NCBI GenBank assembly: GCA_003520745.1
Contig: DOUE01000017.1
Coordinates: 75,560 to 104,528 of the forward strand
Direction: 5' to 3'
DNA length: 28,969 nucleotides
Source: Erysipelotrichaceae bacterium
GTDB taxonomy: Bacteria; Bacillota_I; Bacilli_A; Erysipelotrichales; Erysipelotrichaceae
Shown here: positions 8,162 to 15,420 of the stretch, one piece after another
Numbering within the stretch: position 1 is the stretch's first letter
Layout of the letters: each line of letters begins with the position of its first letter
Notes under the pieces: generated by a model
Seen by the model: only the letters and a program-made list of their open reading frames with translations
Told to the model about the DNA's origin: nothing
Database searches by the model: none
Made by a program: the position numbers and the translations under genes

Positions 8162-10083
8162 GGCTTCATCTCCGTCTCGAAACGGTCTTCCATGGTGAAA
8201 GAGACGTTGTCTTCGATCCATTCGCGCCGCAGGTTGGCTTTATCGCCCATCAGGACGGAAACCGTACGCTGCGCCGCGATCGCATCGTCCAGCGAAACCT
8301 GGATGAGTGCGCGCTTGGAGGGATCCATCGTCGTTTCCCATAATTGTTCGGGGTTCATTTCGCCCAAACCTTTATAGCGTTGGATTTCGCTCTTCCCGAT
8401 CCGTTTCAGTTTTTCCTGCAGTTCGCTCTCGTCATAGGCATACTCGATGGTCTTGCCGCGGGTGATTTTGAAAAGCGGAGGCTGGGCGATGTAGACATGC
8501 CCCGTCTCGATCAGCGTGCGCATATAGCGGTAGAAGAACGTCAGTAAAAGAACCTGGATGTGCGCCCCGTCGGTATCGGCGTCGGTCATCAGGATGACTT
8601 TCCCATAGTTGCAGTCCTCGACCTCGAAGTCGCTTCCCGCACCGGCACCCAGGGCATGGATGATGGTGTTGAGTTCTTCGTTTTTCTCGATTTCGCCCAA
8701 ACTCGCTTTTTCCGTATTGAGGACTTTCCCGCGCAACGGCAGGATCGCCTGGTATTTGCTATCCCGTCCCTGCTTCGCGCTGCCGCCGGCGGAATCGCCT
8801 TCCACCAGGAACAGTTCGTTTTTGCGCGAGTCTTTGGATTGCGCCGGCGAGAGTTTCCCGGAAAGGATCCGTTCGCTGCGACCGTTCTTCTTTCCCTTGC
8901 GCGCATCTTCGCGCGCCTTCCTTGCGGCTTCCCGCGCCTGCGACGCCTTCTGGATCTTCTTAAGGATCATCGTCGCGAAATCGCGGTTTTCCTCAAGATA
9001 AAACATCAGTTTTTCGGAAACGAAATTCTCGACCGCGGACTTCGCGTCCGGCGTTCCCAGTTTCCCTTTGGTCTGCCCTTCGAACTGAAGGATTTTCTCA
9101 GGCACGGTCACCGAAACCACGGAGGTCAATCCTTCGCGGATGTCGTTGCCTTCGAAGTTCTTATCTTTTTCTTTCAGGATCCCGAGTTTTCGCGCGAAAT
9201 CGTTCATCGTCTTGGTGAGAGCGGATTTATAGCCGATCTCATGCGTCCCGCCGTCGGCCGTCCGCACCAGGTTGACGAAAGAATAGGTGTTTTCCTGATA
9301 GTCGTCGGTGTATTGAAGCGCGACTTCCACCCCGATGTCGTTGAAGGTGCCGAAAAACGAAAGTGTTTTATGCAGGACGGTACGGTCTTCGTTGAGGTAC
9401 TCCAGGAAAGCGTCCAACCCTTTTTCATAGTGGTAGGTTTCGGTTTTCTGGGTGCGTTCGTCCTTGACGATCATCGTGATGCCTTTGAGCAGGAACGCGC
9501 TTTCGCGTGCCCGTTCGTTGATGAGGGCGATACTGTAGTCCAAAGTCGAAAACACCGACTTGTCGGCTAAAAACCGGACGATGCTTCCGGATTTAGTGGT
9601 TTTTCCCAAGTGGATCAAAGGCGAAACTTTCTTCCCTCCGTCGCTGAACTTCATTTGGTATAGGTTGCCGTCGTAGGCGACCGTGACTTCAAGCCACGAA
9701 CTCAAGGCGTTGACGACCGAAGCGCCGACCCCGTGCAAGCCGCCCGCGGTCTTGTACCCGCCTTCGCCGCCGAACTTCCCTCCGGCGTGAAGCACGCTGA
9801 AAATGACCTGTAGTGCGGGGACCCCTGAACTATGCATGCCCACCGGCATGCCGCGCCCTTCATCCTCGACTTGGATCACGTTGTTTTTCTCGATGGTGAT
9901 CTTGATGGTCTTCCCGTATCCGTTAAGCGCTTCGTCGATCGCGTTATCCACGATTTCCCACACTAAATGGTGAAGACCCCGCGCATCGGTCGATCCGATG
10001 TACATCCCGGGGCGTTTTCGTACGGCTTCAAGTCCTTCCAGGATCTGGATGCTCGTCTCATCGTATTTTTTAGTTGCTGCCAT
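8158..10083 (-). CDS. parE: DNA topoisomerase IV subunit B
   Basis: A 641-residue ATPase subunit of topoisomerase IV. The GHKL ATP-binding site shows EIVDNAIDEA (catalytic Glu43, Asn47), DEGRGMP at 74-80 and a glycine-rich GGLHGVGAS lid near 114-122. The Toprim domain shows EGDSAGGSAKQGRD and later DADTDGAHI for magnesium binding. The text LPLRGKVLNTEKA is the ParE form, not the GyrB form. ATG at 10083 follows AGGGG, while a longer in-frame start 11 codons upstream has no site. It is divergent from plsY, as in Bacillus, and overlaps parC. Confidence 0.95.
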   Translation of the reverse strand: MAATKKYDETSIQILEGLEAVRKRPGMYIGSTDARGLHHLVWEIVDNAIDEALNGYGKTIKITIEKNNVIQVEDEGRGMPVGMHSSGVPALQVIFSVLHAGGKFGGEGGYKTAGGLHGVGASVVNALSSWLEVTVAYDGNLYQMKFSDGGKKVSPLIHLGKTTKSGSIVRFLADKSVFSTLDYSIALINERARESAFLLKGITMIVKDERTQKTETYHYEKGLDAFLEYLNEDRTVLHKTLSFFGTFNDIGVEVALQYTDDYQENTYSFVNLVRTADGGTHEIGYKSALTKTMNDFARKLGILKEKDKNFEGNDIREGLTSVVSVTVPEKILQFEGQTKGKLGTPDAKSAVENFVSEKLMFYLEENRDFATMILKKIQKASQAREAARKAREDARKGKKNGRSERILSGKLSPAQSKDSRKNELFLVEGDSAGGSAKQGRDSKYQAILPLRGKVLNTEKASLGEIEKNEELNTIIHALGAGAGSDFEVEDCNYGKVILMTDADTDGAHIQVLLLTFFYRYMRTLIETGHVYIAQPPLFKITRGKTIEYAYDESELQEKLKRIGKSEIQRYKGLGEMNPEQLWETTMDPSKRALIQVSLDDAIAAQRTVSVLMGDKANLRREWIEDNVSFTMEDRFETEMKP

Positions 10084-10105
10084 GCGAATCCCCTCTCCAT
10101 TGTCA

Positions 10106-10133
10106 ATTATACACAAGAAAAGATGAAAAACAA
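10106..10133 (-). promoter_or_regulatory. Promoter of parE-parC
   Basis: -10 TATAAT preceded by TGTG at 10106-10111; -35 TTGTTT at 10128-10133; spacing 16. The -35 directly abuts that of the divergent plsY promoter. Confidence 0.65.
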
Positions 10134-10161
10134 ATGACAGGTCGAACGGTTTTGGTATAAT
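10134..10161 (+). promoter_or_regulatory. Promoter of plsY
   Basis: -35 ATGACA at 10134-10139 (five of six consensus bases), -10 TATAAT at 10156-10161, spacing 16, 24 bases upstream of the plsY start. Confidence 0.75.
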
Positions 10162-10185
10162 GAAAATCGGAAAGAAGGTACGTAC

Positions 10186-10800
10186 ATGATCTACTTCGCG
10201 ATTCTGCTGGGTTATCTGTTCGGGTCGATCCCGTTCGCCCTGGTCATCGGTAAGCTGTTCTACGGTAAAGATATCCGTGGGTTCGGTAGCGGGAATCTGG
10301 GCGGGACCAACGCCGGACGCGTGTTGGGAAGCAAGGCCGGTTTCTCCGTCGCGCTATTGGACGGACTGAAAGGCTTCATCGCCATCTCCATCACCGTACT
10401 GGCGATGCCCGGCGATACCAACGCCGCGATCTTGACCGGTTTCGCCGCCGCGATCGGCCATTGTTATCCGATTTTCGCGAATTTCCGCGGTGGAAAAGCC
10501 GTCTCGACCGCGTTTGGCTATTATCTCGGCGTGACCGTCTACTTCGCGACCCCGTGGGCGGTGTTCTGGATCTTCGTCTTCCCGCTGGGTTTATTCTTCG
10601 TCATCCTTAAATTCACGAAATACGTTTCGTTATCCGCCATGATCGTCGTGACGCTCGCATCGGTCCTGATGTTTTTCGTCCAGGACAATCTGATGATTTC
10701 GCTTTTGGCCGCCGCATTGACGGTCCTGGTGGTCTATCGCCACCGCTCCAACATCCAGCGTCTGCGCGACGGGGTTGAAAACAAGGTGAAATGGCTATAG
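10186..10800 (+). CDS. plsY: Acyl-phosphate:glycerol-3-phosphate acyltransferase
   Basis: A 204-residue polytopic membrane enzyme that makes lysophosphatidic acid from acyl-phosphate, the first acylation step of phospholipid synthesis. The three PlsY loops are visible: GSIP at 13-16 leading to GSGNLGGTNAGRVLG at 34-48, DGLKG at 59-63, and HCYPIFANFRGGKAVSTAFG near 97-117. Hydrophobic segments between them fit a multi-pass protein. The start follows AAGAAGGT. Its stop codon overlaps the convergent oxidoreductase end by six bases with no terminator between them. Confidence 0.95.
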   Translation: MIYFAILLGYLFGSIPFALVIGKLFYGKDIRGFGSGNLGGTNAGRVLGSKAGFSVALLDGLKGFIAISITVLAMPGDTNAAILTGFAAAIGHCYPIFANFRGGKAVSTAFGYYLGVTVYFATPWAVFWIFVFPLGLFFVILKFTKYVSLSAMIVVTLASVLMFFVQDNLMISLLAAALTVLVVYRHRSNIQRLRDGVENKVKWL

Positions 10801-11736
10801 ATGCCGGTTGATGAGTCGAATGATCGCTTTGCTGGCGCTCTCGCCCATCACGGGACTTTGAACGGTCCCTTTTTTTATGCATCGGACGAAATGGTCGATT
10901 TGGAAATAGAACTCGCTTTCGAATTCACCGTCGTAGTTTACGACTTCCCCGTCGTATAGCACGAGTTTCGCTTTCGTGGTCTTCCAGAAATCCTCGACTT
11001 CGATGTATCCTTCGCTCCCGTAGAAATAAGCGATGTTTTTCGTTTTCACGTTCAGTGCGCCGCGTACGGACGCCTGAACCCCTTTATCATACTTGATGAG
11101 GATCTGCATGAATTCATCCGCGCCCGTTTCGCCGATCGTACTCATGGCGACGCTTTCCTGGATGTCCTTGGAGATCAGTTCGTTGAGATAGGCGATCGCA
11201 TAGACCCCGACATCCAGGATCCCCCCGCCCATCCGTTTGGCATCGAACACCCAATGGTCGTGGCCGAAGGGTGAAAGATAGCAATAGGACGCTTCCGCGT
11301 AGCGAAGTTTTCCGATCTTTTCCTCGGCGAGCCAAGACTTGACCTGACGGGTGGTCGGCGTGAAGACCGCCTTCATCGCTTCCATCAGCATCAATCCTTT
11401 CCTACGCGCCGATTCGAACAGTTCCTCGACTTCTTGTTCGCTCGCGACGAAAGGTTTTTCGCACAATACATGCTTATCATGGTTTAACGCCATTTTCACG
11501 AGTTCGTAGTGGGCAAACGGCGGTGTGGCGATATAGACCGCATCCACGGTGTTGTCCGCACACAAGGCTTCGTAGGACCCGTAGGCGTGGGGGATCTGAT
11601 GAGAGGCGCAGTAGTCCTGCGCTTTATGCAGGTCACGCGATGCCGCCGCGTTCACGACGACCTCGTCGCAAAGTCTGCATCCTTTCAAAAAACGTTCGGT
11701 GATTTTACCGCAGCCGAGGATTCCGAAACGTATCAT
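10795..11736 (-). CDS. Gfo/Idh/MocA-family NAD(P)-dependent oxidoreductase
   Basis: A 313-residue protein with an N-terminal Rossmann fold (FGILGCGKIT at 4-13) and the family's CEKPF motif near residue 90, where Lys is the catalytic residue. The dimerisation domain includes a GGGILDVGVYAI stretch near 160-175. Members oxidise or reduce sugars, inositols or dihydrodiols; nothing here fixes the substrate. ATG at 11736 follows GGGAGG, and an in-frame start 11 codons upstream is rejected. The only gap upstream (42 bases) holds the yneF terminator and no visible promoter, so expression may rely on readthrough or a promoter inside yneF. Its end overlaps convergent plsY. Confidence 0.9.
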   Translation of the reverse strand: MIRFGILGCGKITERFLKGCRLCDEVVVNAAASRDLHKAQDYCASHQIPHAYGSYEALCADNTVDAVYIATPPFAHYELVKMALNHDKHVLCEKPFVASEQEVEELFESARRKGLMLMEAMKAVFTPTTRQVKSWLAEEKIGKLRYAEASYCYLSPFGHDHWVFDAKRMGGGILDVGVYAIAYLNELISKDIQESVAMSTIGETGADEFMQILIKYDKGVQASVRGALNVKTKNIAYFYGSEGYIEVEDFWKTTKAKLVLYDGEVVNYDGEFESEFYFQIDHFVRCIKKGTVQSPVMGESASKAIIRLINRHL

Positions 11737-11749
11737 GGTTTTACCTCCC

Positions 11750-11778
11750 GAAAAAGAAAACACAGTCAAGCTGTGTTT
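11750..11778 (-). terminator. Intrinsic terminator after yneF
   Basis: The 8-bp stem AAACACAG/CTGTGTTT with a 5-base loop is followed on the minus strand by TTCTTTTT. It begins right after the yneF stop. Confidence 0.85.
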
Positions 11779-11997
11779 CTAACGATATTGATCCATCGAT
11801 TTCATGATCTGCTTGATTTGTGCTTCGGAAGGCTTTCTTCCCATTTGCAAAAACATCGCACGAATCATCTTCTCATTGATCGGAGGATTCTCTTTCAACT
11901 GCTTCATCATGGCTTTACGCGTAAAATAGAAACCCAACCCACCACCGATCGCACCTCCGATGAGAAGGTTGATTAATGATAACCAAAAATCATTCAT
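11779..11997 (-). CDS. yneF: UPF0154 small membrane protein YneF
   Basis: A 72-residue protein, the same length as Bacillus YneF. Residues 5-25 form a single glycine-rich membrane segment (LINLLIGGAIGGGLGFYFTRK). The soluble tail contains NPPINEKMIRAMFLQMGRKPSE, the conserved UPF0154 core, here at about residues 37-58. The role is unknown. ATG at 11997 follows GGTGACG; a longer in-frame version is possible but lacks support. It has its own promoter and terminator, so it is monocistronic except for possible readthrough into the oxidoreductase. In Bacillus yneF is also close to the plsY/parE locus. Confidence 0.9.
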   Translation of the reverse strand: MNDFWLSLINLLIGGAIGGGLGFYFTRKAMMKQLKENPPINEKMIRAMFLQMGRKPSEAQIKQIMKSMDQYR

Positions 11998-12022
11998 GAC
12001 GTCACCATCCTTTTTCTTATAC

Positions 12023-12050
12023 ATTCTACCATGATTAGGCATCTTTTCAA
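12023..12050 (-). promoter_or_regulatory. Promoter of yneF
   Basis: -35 TTGAAA at 12045-12050, -10 TAGAAT preceded by TGG at 12023-12028, spacing 16. Confidence 0.7.
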
Positions 12051-12052
12051 AC

Positions 12053-12092
12053 AGAAAATCGAAGAAAGAAACCGACCAAGATTTCTTTCTTC
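12053..12092 (-). terminator. Putative terminator downstream of the regulator gene
   Basis: A perfect 11-bp stem, GAAGAAAGAAA/TTTCTTTCTTC, has a 10-base loop and is followed on the minus strand by GATTTTC. The stem is A/T-rich and the T-tract is short, so this is a moderate call. It would end transcripts from the regulator gene or from a small RNA in the gap. Confidence 0.45.
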
Positions 12093-12248
12093 ACCAAAGT
12101 TGGAACCGGCGTTCATCTTCCTGCATGGCGGCAGAAACAGGGTCTGTTCAACCCCGCCTGTATTACTCTATCATATCCTTCGGTTTAACGTATAAACTCG
12201 CGCAAACTTCGTGTATCGACGGTTTAATCGATGAATGCCGGCTCTTTT
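12093..12248 (-). other. Structured non-coding gap between the regulator and yneF
   Basis: About 155 bases without a supported gene. On the minus strand it could form a two-part hairpin (GGCGG/CCGCC outside, AACAG/CTGTT inside, about 12128-12159) and a GAAC-GCCG-GTTC hairpin near 12107-12118. A possible -10 (TATGAT, 12170-12175) lies upstream of these, without a good -35. CGGTTTAA occurs twice, at 12181 and 12220, and GTTTA/TAAAC form inverted arms at 12183-12197. It may hold a small RNA, an operator, or only a long 3' trailer. Confidence 0.35.
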
Positions 12249-13448
12249 TCAGAGTGTCTCCGTTTTGATGATGTAGTCGTAGAGACTCTTGTATCGACGG
12301 GTTTCGCTGACCAAGCCGAGGATTTCACGCTTGAAGCAGATTTTCATGAAGCGATCCGCCTCGCCGAGGATGGGCGGCATTTCGGACAGAAGAAAATCGA
12401 GTCTTAAGGATGCCTCCCTGAAACGGACTTGGTTCAGATACGTCTGGATGACCTTGAGCTTTGGATTTACAAGTTCGTCCCTGTGGCAGGTATTCCCGGT
12501 GACGATGGCCGAGAAGACGCATAACGGCTCGTCGAAACCACGCAACGACTCGAAATAGCCGAATGCTTCGTCGAAGTCGCGGCGATCGACCGCGTCTTTC
12601 CCGAGCCGCAGTAAAAACGAGGCGAGGATCAGACGATCAAAGGGGTGCACGACCGAATCGATCATCGGGAATCCGTGTTTTTGTTTGAGGGTGGCGACGC
12701 TGAAATACATCCGCATATGCGATACGATCAGCGAAATCAATTCCCCGTGTTGAGGATCATCCTCAAAGCGCTTCAAGATCCGTTGACAGAGGGCGAAACG
12801 ATGGTCCGAAATCGAAATCATCGCGACCACCAACGCGTTCAGGGGATGCTTCATCGTACAATCGAAAACCGGGTCCAGTTCGATCCGGTCATAGAAGGGA
12901 TGGACGACGCGCGCCAGGACGAAGATGAATCGAAGCGCCGGTTTGAGCGGATGCGGGACGCAATACCATAATTCTTTGACGCGATTCAACGCTTCAAGGG
13001 ATGGAAAACGACCCATCATGAAAAAAGTGCGTGCATCTTGGATCAAATCATCATAGAAAGAATACAGGACGTTGTCCGGGTGGCGGCCGGGCATTGCGAA
13101 CGACATGAATTCGTCCGACTTCCCGTGAAGCAGGATCTTGTCGATCGCTTGGAAACACGCTTCGTATTGGAGTTCGGCGTGGATCGAGTAACGATAGGTT
13201 AAATCGAGTTTACGCAAGAAAAAACGGTAAAGTTCCTCTTCGTAGATGTCTTTACCGTTTTCGATCCGCGAGAGCGTCGCACGCGAGCACACGGGATATC
13301 CCGGCAGCAATTCGAAAAACGCATGTTTGGTTGAGGTGATCAGGAATGCGTCCTGGGAGTAGTTTTCTTTCTCGGGTAGACTTAGCCTTTGGTTGCGGTA
13401 GTGGCGGATCATAACCCCCACTTTCCGTAGATTCAATCGATAGTCCAT
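12249..13448 (-). CDS. XRE/Rgg-like transcriptional regulator
   Basis: A 399-residue protein. Residues 8 to about 85 resemble an XRE helix-turn-helix (VGVMIRHYRNQ, then SQDAFL, then CSRATLSRIENGKDIYEEELYRFF). About 15-20 extra residues (TSTKHAFFELLPGYPV region) lie between the second helix and the recognition helix. The remaining 300 residues are helical, without a motif I can name; Rgg and PlcR-type regulators have peptide-binding TPR-like repeats in this position. The protein is longer than typical Rgg members (about 290). AGAGGATCGG precedes ATG at 13448. It starts 12 bases after the ABC exporter stop, so the two are probably one operon and it may sense or control what the exporter moves. 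Target unknown. Confidence 0.7.
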   Translation of the reverse strand: MDYRLNLRKVGVMIRHYRNQRLSLPEKENYSQDAFLITSTKHAFFELLPGYPVCSRATLSRIENGKDIYEEELYRFFLRKLDLTYRYSIHAELQYEACFQAIDKILLHGKSDEFMSFAMPGRHPDNVLYSFYDDLIQDARTFFMMGRFPSLEALNRVKELWYCVPHPLKPALRFIFVLARVVHPFYDRIELDPVFDCTMKHPLNALVVAMISISDHRFALCQRILKRFEDDPQHGELISLIVSHMRMYFSVATLKQKHGFPMIDSVVHPFDRLILASFLLRLGKDAVDRRDFDEAFGYFESLRGFDEPLCVFSAIVTGNTCHRDELVNPKLKVIQTYLNQVRFREASLRLDFLLSEMPPILGEADRFMKICFKREILGLVSETRRYKSLYDYIIKTETL

Positions 13449-13460
13449 CCGATCCTCTTT

Positions 13461-15179
13461 CTAGTCGTTATCCTGCATGTGGTAAAGACGGTAATAGAAC
13501 CCTTTTTGGGAGAGCAGGAAGTCATGGCTTCCCCGTTCGACGATCCCTTCCTTCGTGAGCACGAAAATCTCGTCCGCATCCGTGATGGTCGACAAACGAT
13601 GCGCGATCACGAAGGTCGTCCGCGATTTCGCAAGTTCATCCAAGGTTTCCTGGATCTGTTTCTCGGTTTCGTTGTCCAAAGCGCTGGTCGCTTCGTCCAA
13701 GAGTAAAATACGGGGGTTCTTCAAGAAGATGCGGGCGAGCGAAACACGCTGTTTCTGACCACCGGAAAGCTTGACGCCGCGCTCGCCGATATACGTGTCC
13801 AAGCCGTCGGGAAGCTGTTCGATGAATTCCCAGGTTTTCGCCATCTTGGCGGCCGCGATGACTTCGTCTCGCGTCGCGCCGGGTTTCCCGTATTCGATGT
13901 TCTGTGCGATCGTACCTGCGAAGATGAACACGTCCTGCTGGACGATCCCCACATGGTCGCGTAAGTTCTTTAGACGGATATCGCGGATATCCGTCTCGTC
14001 GATCCGGATCGACCCCTCTTCGATCTCATAGAAGCGCGGAATCAGGCTGCATAACGTGGTTTTCCCGGACCCGCTGGGACCCACGAACGCCACTTTGGAA
14101 CCGGGCTTGACGTTGAAACTGATATGGCTTAACACATGGCTGCCGTTGCGGTCGCCATATTCGAAAGAGACATCATCGAAGGTCACTTCGCCTTTTATGT
14201 CGTGAAGGTCGTCGGCACTCGTGCGGTCTTCTTGCGGTTTGATCCCCAAGACGCCCAAGAAACGTTCGAACCCCGCCATCGCGGCGTTGTATTGCATGAT
14301 GAACCCGGAAATCCGGTTGATGGGTTGCTGGAAAAGTTGGACGTAGAGGATGAATTCGACCAAACCGCCGATCGCCATCTCCCCATTGAAGACCAAATAT
14401 CCCCCCAGCATGAACACGGTGAGTTGGATCAACAGGATGAACCCCTTGACCGTCATGCCGAATTCCGCCATGACCTTCAGCGCTCCACGACGCGAAACGG
14501 CGAAGTTCTCATTCCCGACCGCGAAGCTCAACTCTTCCTTTTCCTCCGCGTTGAACGCTTTCACGACGCGGATCCCGGAAAAGTTGTCTTCCGCCTGGGC
14601 GTTGATTTCGGAAAGTTTCTCGCGCATCGCGCGGAACGCCTTGCGGAACTTCAGGTTTTGGCGAACGCCGACGAAAATCATCAGCGGGACCAGGAAGGTC
14701 ATCGCGAGCGCCATGGTCGTATTGGTGAGATACATCATCGTGAAACTACCGATTAGAAGCACCCCGGAAATCAGAAGGTCTTCGGGTCCGTGGTGGGCGA
14801 CTTCCGAAATCTCGTTGAGGTCGTTGACCAAACGCGACATCAGTTTCCCGACCTTCATGTTGTCGAAGTAGGAGATCGGCAAGGTCTGGATGTGTCCGAA
14901 CATTTCTTTACGCATATCGTATTCCATATGTACGCCCAGGACATGGCCCCAGTATTCAACCACGTATTGTAGGAGTACGCGGGCGATGAAGACCACCGCG
15001 AGGATTGCACACCACGTGAAGAGTTGCTGGAGGCTGCCCTTGGGGATGATGCTGCTGATGAGATAGTTTGAAAACCGCGGTGTCACCAGGTCCAGCGATG
15101 CGATCGTGATGGCCGCGAAGATGTCGATGAAAAACAGCAATTTATACGGTTTGTAGTACTGGATGAATTTTTTGATCAT
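13461..15179 (-). CDS. ABC exporter, fused membrane and ATPase domains
   Basis: A 572-residue half-transporter of the type IV exporter (MsbA/LmrA/BmrA-like) class; it should work as a homodimer or with an unlinked partner. About six hydrophobic segments fill residues 15-300. The ATPase domain has Walker A GPSGSGKT at 367-374, Q-loop Gln414-415, LSGGQ at 471-475, Walker B ILLLDEATSALD with Glu496, and His527 in the H-loop, so it looks active. Possible substrates are lipids, drugs or peptides; sequence alone does not decide. AGGGGGAAATC precedes ATG at 15179. Only 20 bases separate it from the 6S RNA terminator, so no separate promoter fits between them. Confidence 0.92.
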   Translation of the reverse strand: MIKKFIQYYKPYKLLFFIDIFAAITIASLDLVTPRFSNYLISSIIPKGSLQQLFTWCAILAVVFIARVLLQYVVEYWGHVLGVHMEYDMRKEMFGHIQTLPISYFDNMKVGKLMSRLVNDLNEISEVAHHGPEDLLISGVLLIGSFTMMYLTNTTMALAMTFLVPLMIFVGVRQNLKFRKAFRAMREKLSEINAQAEDNFSGIRVVKAFNAEEKEELSFAVGNENFAVSRRGALKVMAEFGMTVKGFILLIQLTVFMLGGYLVFNGEMAIGGLVEFILYVQLFQQPINRISGFIMQYNAAMAGFERFLGVLGIKPQEDRTSADDLHDIKGEVTFDDVSFEYGDRNGSHVLSHISFNVKPGSKVAFVGPSGSGKTTLCSLIPRFYEIEEGSIRIDETDIRDIRLKNLRDHVGIVQQDVFIFAGTIAQNIEYGKPGATRDEVIAAAKMAKTWEFIEQLPDGLDTYIGERGVKLSGGQKQRVSLARIFLKNPRILLLDEATSALDNETEKQIQETLDELAKSRTTFVIAHRLSTITDADEIFVLTKEGIVERGSHDFLLSQKGFYYRLYHMQDND

Positions 15180-15199
15180 GATTTCCCCCTGCTTTTCAG

Positions 15200-15387
15200 A
15201 AAAAAACTCCGGTGAAATCCGAAGTCTTTTTGTTGGCCCAAAAGGTTGCGATATATTCCCTGTTAAATTCAGGTGGGTAACCTGTGCTCCGATTAGGATC
15301 CCCAGCGAAACGCCGGGTCTTCAACACCAGGGAACAACATCCGGTTTCCCTTATATCAACGTGTCGGAAATAAATATCCTTTTGGGT
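15200..15387 (-). ncRNA. ssrS: Probable 6S RNA
   Basis: A transcript of about 188 nt fits between a TATAAT promoter and a strong terminator (stem ACTTCGG/CCGGAGT followed by seven T, ending at 15200). The 5' and 3' parts close with a perfect 9-bp stem (CCCAAAAGG at 15378-15386 with 15237-15245). Inside is a bubble and a second 7-bp stem (TTCCCTG/CAGGGAA, 15328-15334 with 15256-15262), topped by two small hairpins. 6S RNA has this long-hairpin-with-bubble plan and traps RNA polymerase as a promoter mimic. In Bacillus, 6S-1 RNA also lies directly downstream of aspS on the same strand. The bubble is unequal (about 43 against 10 nt), which lowers certainty. Ends are inferred from promoter and terminator. 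Confidence 0.68.
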
Positions 15388-15393
15388 AATTCC

Positions 15394-15399
15394 ATTATA
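15394..15399 (-). promoter_or_regulatory. -10 element of the 6S RNA promoter
   Basis: TATAAT with an upstream TGG. The -35 region is poor. Transcription would start near 15387. Confidence 0.6.
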
Positions 15400-15420
15400 C
15401 CACCGATTTGGATAAAATCA

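Noticed and set aside
8560..9570. A 336-codon plus-strand open frame opposite parE
   Set aside because: It lies wholly inside the conserved parE gene on the other strand, with no ribosome site or family motif.
5678..10083. Assignment of the topoisomerase pair as gyrA-gyrB
   Set aside because: No GyrA box, ParE-type text in the Toprim region, and synteny with plsY favour topoisomerase IV.
12094..12129. An 11-codon minus-strand frame ending just before the terminal hairpin, considered as a leader peptide
   Set aside because: No ribosome site, and a charged composition unlike known short hydrophobic signalling peptides.
12181..12227. Repeated CGGTTTAA considered as a CRISPR or integration-site repeat
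   Set aside because: Only two 8-base copies, with no array, no cas genes and no integrase.
12125..12268. A 47-codon plus-strand frame in the gap by the regulator, considered as a signalling peptide gene
   Set aside because: No ribosome site precedes it, and it runs antisense into the end of the regulator gene.
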